This document shows, one piece after another, positions 1 to 8,689 of a stretch of DNA of 64,000 nucleotides. Position 1 is the stretch's first letter; every line of letters starts with the position of its first letter. Under the pieces are notes generated by a model. The model worked only from the letters and a program-made list of their open reading frames with translations, had not been told where the DNA came from and searched no databases. The stretch is from Muribaculaceae bacterium (GTDB lineage Bacteria; Bacteroidota; Bacteroidia; Bacteroidales; Muribaculaceae), in NCBI GenBank assembly GCA_029055345.1, contig JAIDDJ010000023.1, positions 1 to 64,000 on the forward strand, in the 5' to 3' direction. A program made the position numbers and the translations under genes.

Positions 1-2
1 CT

Positions 3-191
3 CTTGAGGCTAAGGATTTGTTCGACTCTGCCAAGAGTAACTTCTATCTATGTAGCGACGCCGTTCAGATACAGCAGAAAAATTTCTCACCCGGACGTTC
101 GGTAATGCTAACGTTACAATATCGCTTCAATACGACCCGCGACCGTTATCGTGGTACAGGTGCAGGAAACACTGAAAAATCTCGTTTCTAA
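3..191 (+). CDS. C-terminal end of an outer-membrane beta-barrel protein (partial)
   Basis: The reading frame is open from the window edge to a TAA at 189-191. It encodes the last 62 residues of a protein whose start lies outside the window. The tail contains a final beta-strand pattern (MLTLQYRFN) followed by RDRYRGTGAGNTEKSRF. This basic, glycine-rich ending after the last strand is typical of the Bacteroidetes outer-membrane beta-barrel family related to TonB-dependent receptors (family knowledge). The substrate cannot be told from this fragment. It converges on the minus-strand operon that ends at 526. Confidence 0.75.
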   Translation, partial: LEAKDLFDSAKSNFYLCSDAVQIQQKNFSPGRSVMLTLQYRFNTTRDRYRGTGAGNTEKSRF

Positions 192-401
192 AAAAATATA
201 ACATATCTTATAATCATTTTGCTGTCAATAAATTTATTTGAATTTATTGAGAACTAAAAATCACAAAGAGAGAAATATTAGTTCTTATTCACATCAGGAA
301 TAAAAAAAACGTGGCACAGCAACAAAATCCATCTGGACTGTAAGATAAAATTAAACATGGGTTGCGACCCCTATCCTGAGAGCCTTACAGGATCTTAAAA
401 A

Positions 402-468
402 CTGCCTGTATAGTTCATCTCTTTCCATAATCGAAATTTTATGGCAAAGTAAGAACTATTACAGGCAG
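402..468. repeat. 67-nt nested inverted repeat between convergent genes
   Basis: The outer arms at 402-416 and 453-468 pair over 15 bp with one bulged base. The inner arms at 421-430 and 439-449 pair over 10 bp with one bulge. Together they form one long hairpin with an 8-nt loop. A smaller hairpin (373-378 with 388-393) lies beside it. The hairpin sits in the 334-bp gap (192-525) between the barrel gene and the minus-strand operon, so a bidirectional terminator is possible. There is no clean T-run next to the arms, so a REP-like palindrome or a small RNA fold is equally possible. The rest of the gap is AT-rich and shows no gene. Confidence 0.5.
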
Positions 469-525
469 GCTTCGATGCGCTATCAGGACAGTTGTGTATT
501 TGTCTGATTTATGAACGAGGTTGAG

Positions 526-1965
526 TTATTTTATGTGAATCTTCGTGGCCGCTTTTGAGGTCCGGTAGATGTATATTCCGGGAGTGATGTTCGTCCAATT
601 CCCAAATTGCACATCTTTAGCGACTCTTACACCTGTGAGTGAATATATATCTCCACTATCAGAATTTTCAGTAACAGAGATCTCTATACCCGAGGGATTT
701 TTGGTTGTAGTGAAGAGCGGGAGAGAGGGGAACCAGTAGTGAGAGATCATAGAATAATCCTTCAAAGACTCCCCGTCAGGCGCGAATCGCCTCACTATAT
801 ATGTTGGATCCTGAAATTCATGGAACAGCGAGGCATATATTTCATCGGTCTCAGGGTCTATACCCATTGAACATCCGTAAACGTTCCAGTTGCCCGGGTC
901 ATCACGCAGATCGGAGAATACTGACAACTCACGGTTGTCAATGTCAAAGCGGAAAATTAATTGCTTTGAAAACCATCTGTTCGAGCCTCCGCACCAGAAG
1001 AGTGTATTATTCTGCTTTGAGGCGCAGAAAGGATCCGGGGTCCAGGCATACCAGGAATTGGTGGGAGCATACAGGTCTACATCTCCATTTCCATTTATGG
1101 TGATCAACTCTCTCTCCAATGTCTCCGGATCAACCCTGACAATGTAAGGGAGGACAGATCCGAGACCCTGATCGTCTTCCGAAAGGGAGTGCCAGAGGAA
1201 TCCATCCTTGCTTTGCACTATTGTGGAGCCGATACCCGGGAGTTTTGCGAGAGGCTCTCCGGTAATCTCAGAGATTGACTCTGCTACCCACTCCATATCC
1301 AATATATCGGTTACGGCATCAGTCTCCGGGTCAATGACCAGGAGTCCATACTGTTGATGCACGGCAAAAACCTTTCCCTCTGCCATAACCATTGTTCCGC
1401 TCTGTCCTAAATATAGTGATCCTGTCGGATCGGATGGCGGCCGGTCGTTGCCTTGGCCCGCATTTGGATTTGCCGATCCGTTCACCTGGCCCTCAATCTC
1501 CAATGTCTCGAGGTTTAGAGCCCAGATTCCGTTACTTGAAGAAACATATCCTTTCCGCTGATTGATTCCGAGAAACGCGCGGCCATCGCATTGTGCACCC
1601 GAAGGGTCAATCTGTTGAATCTGCGTTATGATTTTCAGCGTCTCTGCGTCAGCAACAGTAATGCGTCCACCTGTGATGTCGGCTCCTGGGTCCTTTTCCT
1701 GTTTGGCAATCAGATAGAGGCGGCCGTTAAAGATTGAACCATACTGATTTGTGCACCCCAACTCCTTTCCGGGATTCGCCTCCTGAATAACGCGATATTC
1801 CCAGCAGGTATCATCGGCTTTGTCGGGATAAAGGATGTTGACAGTAGAATTCTCATGTCCATACCAATCTTCATTAATGAAGAGAATGGATCTTGTTGTT
1901 TCCGAGTCGGCGAATGCACCGAGAGTTAGTCCGGTGCATATCGCCATTAGAAATTGTCTGATCAT
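526..1965 (-). CDS. Secreted propeller-like protein with C-terminal sorting-like tail, last gene of the B12 operon
   Basis: This 479-residue protein has a signal peptide at about 1-19 (MIRQFLMAICTGLTLGAFA). A long beta-rich region has repeated strand-turn elements (FINEDWYGHENSTVNILYP, RLYLIAKQ, GKVFAVHQQYGLLVIDP). These resemble the YncE/DUF5074-type propellers that include BtuG. The last roughly 60 residues (DIYSLTGVRV, then TPGIYIYR, ending KIHIK) look like a type IX secretion C-terminal domain. The start codon overlaps the stop of the upstream LRR gene by 4 nt, so the two are translationally coupled. As the fifth gene behind the cobalamin riboswitch it may bind corrinoid or stabilise the receptor complex; this is inferred from position and fold only. 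It has no lipobox cysteine, unlike the BtuG-like protein at 7532-8689. Confidence 0.6.
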   Translation of the reverse strand: MIRQFLMAICTGLTLGAFADSETTRSILFINEDWYGHENSTVNILYPDKADDTCWEYRVIQEANPGKELGCTNQYGSIFNGRLYLIAKQEKDPGADITGGRITVADAETLKIITQIQQIDPSGAQCDGRAFLGINQRKGYVSSSNGIWALNLETLEIEGQVNGSANPNAGQGNDRPPSDPTGSLYLGQSGTMVMAEGKVFAVHQQYGLLVIDPETDAVTDILDMEWVAESISEITGEPLAKLPGIGSTIVQSKDGFLWHSLSEDDQGLGSVLPYIVRVDPETLERELITINGNGDVDLYAPTNSWYAWTPDPFCASKQNNTLFWCGGSNRWFSKQLIFRFDIDNRELSVFSDLRDDPGNWNVYGCSMGIDPETDEIYASLFHEFQDPTYIVRRFAPDGESLKDYSMISHYWFPSLPLFTTTKNPSGIEISVTENSDSGDIYSLTGVRVAKDVQFGNWTNITPGIYIYRTSKAATKIHIK

Positions 1966-4900
1966 TTGAATGTAGCTTTAAGTGCACTCTTGTTCTGTAT
2001 CACTATAAATATTCCTGTAAGACGCACTTTATCTATAGACTCGAAACGTCCGATATATTCTCCTGTAAAAGAATAGATTTCTACAGGTTCTGTCGGAATT
2101 ATCACATTGTCAATAGAGGTGGGAAGAGTGGTGGTGGTTAGGAATTCGGGTTCTGATTCAATCACATTATCACCGGTGCTGACACGCCACTTGAAAGTAT
2201 AGACTGAGTTGGGTTTAAGTTCCTCAAGGTTGGCCTCAAATTTTTTGTCTTCGTTGATGAATGCCTCGGTGCTCTTTTCTTCCTGACTTCCCTCTTCACG
2301 ATACATGGATACCCCTTGCTCATCTTCTTTGGTTAGTTCTCTTACGAAAGAATAGATAAGTTCGACGTCCACATTATTATTGAACCCATTTCTGGAGGCT
2401 TCCTGGAATTTGGGAGAAAGTATTTCTGAGAATACAGGATCGATGTCAGCGGTAATATCGGCCGATTCGCCGGTTGCCACGACTGTGCCGGTGCTGAATG
2501 AGATTTGTGAGAGTTCCGGTTCTGTAAGAGACTGTGCATTCTTGTAACCTGTGAGTTCGGAACATTTCTCAACATAGCCGTAAGGCACCACTACATCGCA
2601 ATAAACAGGATTGCTCCAGCTGCTGACGATGCGGAAAGTGTAATCAAAAGCTGCCGTCCCGACAGGGTCGCATACATAGACTGTCTTGACATTGGTTCCT
2701 TGAATCACAGCGCCGCCAAGTGAAGTGATGGTCGCCGGAATCTCTATTGTCTCCGGAAGCCCCGTACAACCCTGGAAGGCGCTCCCTTCTATTGTCTTGA
2801 GAGAATCAGGTAGCTCAAAGGTCGTTATAGACGTGCAATTGGAGAATGCATAAGCACCGATTTTCTCCAGACTTTTGGGATATACAGGCACCAATGCCGA
2901 ACAATCTGCGAATGCAGAAGATCCGATAGAAGTCAATGTCTCGGGGAAGGAAATTGAAGTCAGATTCTTGCACTTGCTGAATGCGTAGCTATCTATTCCT
3001 GATGTGTTTTCAGAAAGTTTGACTTCTGCAAGGTTCGAACATCCGGAGAATGTGTAGGTAGGGACGGCAACAATGTTCTTGGGAAGTTCTACCGATTCGA
3101 GAGAGGTGCAGTTCTGGAAGACGCGTGTTCCGAGTGTCTCAAGAGTAGCGGGGAGAGGAGCGGAGGATAGAGCATAACACCCGCTAAACGCATAGTCACC
3201 TATTGACTTCAGGGTGGATCCGAGATTCACTGTTTCGAGTGAAGCGCATCCATTGAACATGCTGTTGGGAATGTTCTGTATACCTTCGGGGAAAGTCACT
3301 TCCTTCAGACTTGTGCATCCATAGAATAGATCCGTTCCGATAGAGTCAAGAGTTGCGGGCAGAGTCATTGTCTCCAGGGCTTTGCACCCATAGAATGCCT
3401 GTTTCTCGATAACTTTGGTTCCGGGAGCGAAATTAATTTCTGACAGAGCCGAGCAGTCACGGAAGAGGGCCTCCGGTATTGTTGTTATAGCCCTCGGGAT
3501 ATTCACGCTTTTAATCGCTTTGCATCCGTAGAATGCTTTCTTGCCGATACTCTCAAGTTGAGATGGAATAGCTATGTCAAGGGCTGCACAACCATAGAAC
3601 GATTCATCACCTATTTTCTTGCAGGCTGCGGGAATCACAAGATCAACAAGATTTTTGCAGTCCTTCAGCAATCCGTCGGGTATGCAAACCAGATTATCAG
3701 GGAACGTAATTTTAGTCAGAGAGGAACATCCTGCGAATGTGTACCCTCCGGTCCGGGTGACATTAGCTGGATAGACAACTTCTGTAAATGCGCCTCCGTA
3801 AAATGCGTTCTTACCGATTGAATCGACACCGGCTGGAATTATCAGAGAGGTGAGTTTGCATCCGTAGAACGCATTGTCACTTATAGTATTAAGCTTATCC
3901 GGGAGGGCGATTTGAGTCAACGATGCGGCTGACCTGAAGGCTTCCTTTCCTATTGATTCCAGTGATGGGGGAAGAGTTACATTCGCAAGTTTGCTGCAAC
4001 CATAGAAAGCGTTGTCATTAATCTTCTTCACTCCATCCGGGACTTCTATCGCAGTTAGGGCCTTGCAGTTGAAGAACATACCCTGAGGAATCTCAGTCAT
4101 GGATGCCGGCAGATTGGCAGCTGTCAGCTGAGAGCACTGGTAGAATATGTTAAGACCTAATTTTGTCACTGACTCCGGAACAGTGATATTCGTGAGTTTA
4201 GACCATGCAAATGCCTGATATCCGATGGAATCGACAGTTGCAGGGATTATGATTTGGTTAAGTCCTGAGTTGGAGAAAGCACTCGTTGCTATAACTTTCA
4301 GACCCTCCTTGATGAAAGGAAACGAGGTTAGTTTCGAGCACTGGTTGAAGGCAGAAGCCCCGATAGTGTCCACCACCTCGGGCATATTTCCAATCTCTGT
4401 CAGTTTCGAGCAGCCGTCAAATGCCCCTTCCGGGAAAGATGTAATGTTGTCAGGAAGTTCCACTGACGTGAGATTATAACATCCATCGAAAATGTGGGGA
4501 CCAAAGCCCCTTATATCGGCCGGGAGTTTGACACTGGTGACTTTGTATGCTCCATAGAAAGAGTATGGCTGAATCTCGGTGACTTTGAAAGTCTTGCCCA
4601 TATATTCAACGGTCTCGGGAACTACCAGGTCTCCTGAGAGTTTGGCATTGGCAGTCTCTACTGCGGTCTCGCGGAATCTGCCGTTAAAATGATTGTAAGT
4701 CACGGTGGCAGTGTTAGGCTCAACCGAGGTTATTCTGATGGGCACTCCGTTGAACAGGAATTTGTCTCCTACGTTGACCGGCAGAAGGTGTGTAGTAATA
4801 TTTGTAAAGTTTTTCCAACCCTGGGCTGCTACGTAAGCCTCCCTGAATCCCTCCGGCACAACAAGTGTTGCGGTGGAATAGGCTGTTTCGGAGAAGACAT

Positions 4901-6293
4901 CGTCCGATATGGTCAAAGGTAAAGTGGCATCCAATGTGATTTTTGTGATTTTATCACATCCGGCGAAAGCTTCTGAGGATATTTGGCTGACTTCAGCAGG
5001 GAAAATAATCTCTTTCAGATTCTTGCAATCCTTGTACGCTCTTGTCTGAATGATTGTAACGCTATTCGGAAAACTGAGTTCGGTCAGGCCTGTTCCTGAA
5101 AACGCGCCCGTCGGTATCTGAGATAATGTGGAAGGAATATTTATTTCAGCTAATTTCGAGCATCCGAAGAAAACGCTGTCTTTCATCTCCGACAGACCAT
5201 CGGGAAGATAAACTTCGGTCAGATCAGTGTTCGCAAAAGCTTTCTTCCCTATTGTGCCAACTGTTGAAGGAATGGAGACTTTGGTGACAGCGCAATTTGC
5301 AAACGCTTCCGAGCCGATTGATGACACAGAGAAGGTGCCATCTTTTGTAGTGACTGTCGCCGGGATAGTGATTTCACCTGAATATGGCTGTTCGCCTCTG
5401 ATTACTTGCGCATTTGAGTTATCCTTAAGCTGGTAAGTCACTCCGCCGAGAGTAAAGATTTCAGTGAAACCTTCCGGCACGAGAGATGGGACTGCATATA
5501 CGGGCTTCCAGTCGTACATCTGCATATCCGGTTGGAAGTTCCAGCCGTCCCATGAGCCATCACTGAGTGTGCGTCCCGAAGCTCCGACACCTGAATAAGA
5601 AAAACCTCCGTTACCGTCCTTAAGCCAGTAACTCCAGTAACCTTTGTACCAGCCGGCCTGCCAGTAATCGTCAGGGTCTGCTGAAATCCAGTTGTCATAG
5701 TCGTAGTCGGGGTAGCTTACGTTTTCATTGCAACCACGCGGATGTTCGAAGAAGCCGGTGTATGAGGAGTATTCCTCGTCTCCGTTACCTGTATCAATTA
5801 TCTTCACGGGGAGTCCTGAGTTGTTGGTGTCCCACCCGATACCGTTGATGGTATAACCGAACTTCTCGGTTCCAGAGGAAACGTTGGTGCGTTGGAACAG
5901 GCCGTAAAGCTGAGGGTTGTTCTCCACCACGCAGCGCAGCATATCTATACCGGTCGGTCGCCCCTCGAAACGATAACCAAAGGCGAGCGCGTAGTTGTCT
6001 TTGCCATTATTCCATTGGATCACGAGTCCGGCACGTTTTGTGCCTTCTCCACTCCAGTTCTTGATGCTGTCGAGCGTGAAGGAACTGATGTCACCCCCGG
6101 CAGTTCCCGGGTCGGGAATGTTGATCTCAGTCCTTGACCGTGGAGTGCGGTTGGGATCTGTCTGGTGACTGCTGGTGCTGAAATAGGGAATACCTTGCAC
6201 CGTTGCTTCCTTCTCTCCCTTCATTGAGGCACCTATGGAGGTGGCTACGATCGTCAGCAGGGCTGCCGGAAGCAGGTAGTAATACTTTCTCAT
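1962..6293 (-). CDS. Giant BspA-type leucine-rich-repeat surface protein in the B12 operon
   Basis: This 1443-residue protein begins with a signal peptide (about 1-22). Residues 70-255 form a non-repeat module rich in Trp, Tyr and Gly (GYWSYWLKDG, DGSWDGWNF). From about residue 328 there are roughly 35-40 LRR_5/BspA repeats of about 23 residues with the core IGxxAFxGCxxLxxVxLP. They are broken once at about 498-578 by a strand-rich spacer. Residues 1290-1380 look like an Ig/FN3-like domain, and the C-terminus (VEIYSFTGEYIGRF ... GIFIVIQ) resembles a type IX sorting tail. BspA-type LRR proteins are usually surface binding or adhesion proteins. Here the gene lies 70 nt behind a lipoprotein gene and is coupled to a downstream propeller gene, all under a cobalamin riboswitch. 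A role in corrinoid capture is inferred and not shown. Confidence 0.75.
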   Translation of the reverse strand: MRKYYYLLPAALLTIVATSIGASMKGEKEATVQGIPYFSTSSHQTDPNRTPRSRTEINIPDPGTAGGDISSFTLDSIKNWSGEGTKRAGLVIQWNNGKDNYALAFGYRFEGRPTGIDMLRCVVENNPQLYGLFQRTNVSSGTEKFGYTINGIGWDTNNSGLPVKIIDTGNGDEEYSSYTGFFEHPRGCNENVSYPDYDYDNWISADPDDYWQAGWYKGYWSYWLKDGNGGFSYSGVGASGRTLSDGSWDGWNFQPDMQMYDWKPVYAVPSLVPEGFTEIFTLGGVTYQLKDNSNAQVIRGEQPYSGEITIPATVTTKDGTFSVSSIGSEAFANCAVTKVSIPSTVGTIGKKAFANTDLTEVYLPDGLSEMKDSVFFGCSKLAEINIPSTLSQIPTGAFSGTGLTELSFPNSVTIIQTRAYKDCKNLKEIIFPAEVSQISSEAFAGCDKITKITLDATLPLTISDDVFSETAYSTATLVVPEGFREAYVAAQGWKNFTNITTHLLPVNVGDKFLFNGVPIRITSVEPNTATVTYNHFNGRFRETAVETANAKLSGDLVVPETVEYMGKTFKVTEIQPYSFYGAYKVTSVKLPADIRGFGPHIFDGCYNLTSVELPDNITSFPEGAFDGCSKLTEIGNMPEVVDTIGASAFNQCSKLTSFPFIKEGLKVIATSAFSNSGLNQIIIPATVDSIGYQAFAWSKLTNITVPESVTKLGLNIFYQCSQLTAANLPASMTEIPQGMFFNCKALTAIEVPDGVKKINDNAFYGCSKLANVTLPPSLESIGKEAFRSAASLTQIALPDKLNTISDNAFYGCKLTSLIIPAGVDSIGKNAFYGGAFTEVVYPANVTRTGGYTFAGCSSLTKITFPDNLVCIPDGLLKDCKNLVDLVIPAACKKIGDESFYGCAALDIAIPSQLESIGKKAFYGCKAIKSVNIPRAITTIPEALFRDCSALSEINFAPGTKVIEKQAFYGCKALETMTLPATLDSIGTDLFYGCTSLKEVTFPEGIQNIPNSMFNGCASLETVNLGSTLKSIGDYAFSGCYALSSAPLPATLETLGTRVFQNCTSLESVELPKNIVAVPTYTFSGCSNLAEVKLSENTSGIDSYAFSKCKNLTSISFPETLTSIGSSAFADCSALVPVYPKSLEKIGAYAFSNCTSITTFELPDSLKTIEGSAFQGCTGLPETIEIPATITSLGGAVIQGTNVKTVYVCDPVGTAAFDYTFRIVSSWSNPVYCDVVVPYGYVEKCSELTGYKNAQSLTEPELSQISFSTGTVVATGESADITADIDPVFSEILSPKFQEASRNGFNNNVDVELIYSFVRELTKEDEQGVSMYREEGSQEEKSTEAFINEDKKFEANLEELKPNSVYTFKWRVSTGDNVIESEPEFLTTTTLPTSIDNVIIPTEPVEIYSFTGEYIGRFESIDKVRLTGIFIVIQNKSALKATFK

Positions 6294-6363
6294 AATTTTG
6301 ATTTAGATTAAGAGTTAAAATATTATGTTGGTTTGGTTAAGCTCAAGATAAGTTTGGTTGTGT

Positions 6364-7542
6364 TCAATACAATGATATATGGAGATCCTGTGCACGGCTC
6401 AATTCTGTTGATGTCTCGCCGAGCCATCCGCAATATTGGTTAATTCCGGTGTAGACACGGATGAAGTCGGCGCCGGGGAGATTGATCCGGTTGCCGAATC
6501 TGTCTACAGCGTTGCCGATATCGAAACTGTTGAGGTCAATGAACTCGTTGGGATGATTGTCCACATACCCCCAGTCAAAAGAATAGAGCACGTAATAGCG
6601 TCCGGTGCCGGAACGGTCTTCTGCATTCTCCGGCAGTCGTGTGCCGGAGAACTGAAGCTGGTCGGCGTCTGTCCAGCAGGGCCAGTAACTCTGTGAATGG
6701 AAGGAATTCTTGGCAAGAAAACTCTCCGTACCTTCCGAGTCTTTCCATGGGATGTATTCTATATCAGTCAGAAAACCCGAATCGTCGGAAATCTCCTTCT
6801 TTAATGGATCCGGGCGGAAATATGTTATCGAGTAATTATGAATTGTCAGGGGATTGGCATACTCGCTTCCCTTAAGTTCGTACCATTCATCGTCCGGAAG
6901 CCCATTACAGTTCGCGTCGTAACTCACCATGACAATTCCCGGTTCGGCCGAGCCTCCTTTCTTTTCCGGCTCGGATGCTTCGTAGAAGCAATTTCCCCAG
7001 ATTCGGAAATCATTTTGGCCGGCAACATTGATCACTGTGTGATCAAAACCGAATGTCACATAGCCCCCGTAACCTCCGAGAGTGATCATTATGTCGTTGG
7101 TTCCTGTAATCGATTCTTCTGTTTTCTGTAGAATATCGTCATATGTGTCACCCTCCTCATATTTCGGCATCTCGTTAACAAATTGGCCCGGTGCAGGGCA
7201 ATATTCATAGACCTTATATATGAATGGACTATATTCTATTTCTTCATGCAACACAATCACCTTAAACTCGAAATCATAAGGTGTAAAGGAATCTAAGATT
7301 CTGAGCTCTACATCGTAGACACCTTCTTCGGAAGCGATAAAAATAAAATCTCGGTTGTCACTCACCGGCTTACCGTTGACTATCCATTCGTATTTGTCAC
7401 CGGTAAAGGCCGGACGCAGGTCAAGTTTTTGCATTCGCGCAATATAATACACGTCATCTATACCGAGACTTACCGTCGGAATCTCGTCAGAGCAGGATGA
7501 CACTGCGAGTCCTAAAATAGGAATCAATAATTTATGGTTCAT
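6364..7542 (-). CDS. PKD-like surface lipoprotein, third gene of the B12 operon
   Basis: This 392-residue protein has a short hydrophobic signal ending in a lipobox (LAVSSCSDE), so it is a probable SPII lipoprotein. Residues 25-100 look like a PKD/Ig-like domain (YEWIVNGKPV ... EEGVYDVELRI). The rest is an extended region with GGYGGYVTFGFDHTV and an Asp/Asn-rich segment (DANCNGLPDDEW) that could bind calcium. The start overlaps the end of the upstream BtuG-like gene by 11 nt. Lipoproteins of this kind accompany btuB and btuG in Bacteroides B12 loci (established for the locus type). Whether this one matches BtuH cannot be decided by eye. Confidence 0.65.
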   Translation of the reverse strand: MNHKLLIPILGLAVSSCSDEIPTVSLGIDDVYYIARMQKLDLRPAFTGDKYEWIVNGKPVSDNRDFIFIASEEGVYDVELRILDSFTPYDFEFKVIVLHEEIEYSPFIYKVYEYCPAPGQFVNEMPKYEEGDTYDDILQKTEESITGTNDIMITLGGYGGYVTFGFDHTVINVAGQNDFRIWGNCFYEASEPEKKGGSAEPGIVMVSYDANCNGLPDDEWYELKGSEYANPLTIHNYSITYFRPDPLKKEISDDSGFLTDIEYIPWKDSEGTESFLAKNSFHSQSYWPCWTDADQLQFSGTRLPENAEDRSGTGRYYVLYSFDWGYVDNHPNEFIDLNSFDIGNAVDRFGNRINLPGADFIRVYTGINQYCGWLGETSTELSRAQDLHISLY

Positions 7543-8689
7543 TGCTTAGGAAAGTTATGTGTGCCGGAATATCGCCGGTACGTACGCTCCACTTCCTATA
7601 TCCTTCAGGTGAGAAGCAGTAGAGCGTGCCCGAGGATACATAGTTTTTAGCATCTGTCACGAAGATATCGCCCGTGTCAGGGTGGACGGCGATTCCGTAT
7701 GGAATCTCAATTTCTTTGTCGGTGCCGTCTTTTATGAAATTGTCGGATATCACCTCCTTTGTGGTTATGTCGATAACTCCATAACTGATTGTATTTGATT
7801 GAGTATAATTATTCCATTCTGTTGCATAGTAATACATCTTATCGCCATGGAAGGCCATGTTGGAGCACGCTACGGGTAGAGTGTCTGTAACGACCATACG
7901 GTTGAATCCTATTTTCTTCTGCATGACATATAGTCGGGATGGACGCGACTGGTAGTCACCGCGCGATGTTACCCATAGCTTTCCGTTTTTGTCTTTCTTG
8001 AGACGGTGGAGGTTGATTCCGACCGGAATCTGTTGCACCTGCTTGAAATCAATCATCTGTATCACCGAGACAGTATTGTCATATTTCGGTGCGCGATATC
8101 CTCCTGAATTAGCGACATACATGTAATCATCGATTATTTCCATTTCCTCGGGTTGATAACCGACAGATACCTTTCTGGTAATAGCCAACGACAGTGTGTC
8201 TATTTCAAACACCGCGCCTTTGGGAGCATCCGGATCGATCAGAACCGGCCCTACATAGGAACTCACATACGCCTTTCCCCGGTGGAATCTCACGTACCGG
8301 CAGTTGGGTATGTCAACTTGTCCAATTCTTACACCAGTCCTGGCATCCAGAACCTCAACTTTATGAGAGCAGTTCACTACAATGTAGAGCTTGCTGCCAT
8401 ATATGCCGATGTCATTTCCTACGTCACCGAGTTCCTTTATTACGTTCGGGTTCTTTTCGGCATAAATGTTCCGGGAATATAAGCCGGTGTGATAATCATA
8501 GTAATCGATCGTGCATTTGTTTGAGCCCATGTTTCCTTCATTCACAAGATAAAGTCCGCGAATCCGGCTTTCAGGATACACATCCCCGATAATGTCATAC
8601 TCCGTAGGCACCACAAGTTCGTCTTCACGACAACTTGTGGCGACTATAAGGAGCGGGAGTATATAAAAGATAATTTGTCTCATTCTCAT
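7532..8689 (-). CDS. btuG: BtuG-like surface cobalamin-binding propeller lipoprotein
   Basis: This 385-residue protein has a lipobox at LLIVATSCRED and then repeated propeller blades (GLYLVNEGNMGSNKCTIDYYD, VEVLDARTGVRIGQVDIP, YMYVANSGGYRAPKYDNTVSV, GIAVHPDTGDIFVTDAKNYV). It fits the YncE/DUF5074 family. The Bacteroides BtuG proteins of this family bind cobalamin with very high affinity on the outer membrane and cap BtuB (established knowledge). The start overlaps the stop of the upstream receptor gene by 4 nt, as expected for a BtuB-BtuG pair. The riboswitch upstream supports the substrate. The second Met (residue 3) is an alternative start. Confidence 0.82.
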   Translation of the reverse strand: MRMRQIIFYILPLLIVATSCREDELVVPTEYDIIGDVYPESRIRGLYLVNEGNMGSNKCTIDYYDYHTGLYSRNIYAEKNPNVIKELGDVGNDIGIYGSKLYIVVNCSHKVEVLDARTGVRIGQVDIPNCRYVRFHRGKAYVSSYVGPVLIDPDAPKGAVFEIDTLSLAITRKVSVGYQPEEMEIIDDYMYVANSGGYRAPKYDNTVSVIQMIDFKQVQQIPVGINLHRLKKDKNGKLWVTSRGDYQSRPSRLYVMQKKIGFNRMVVTDTLPVACSNMAFHGDKMYYYATEWNNYTQSNTISYGVIDITTKEVISDNFIKDGTDKEIEIPYGIAVHPDTGDIFVTDAKNYVSSGTLYCFSPEGYRKWSVRTGDIPAHITFLSNEP

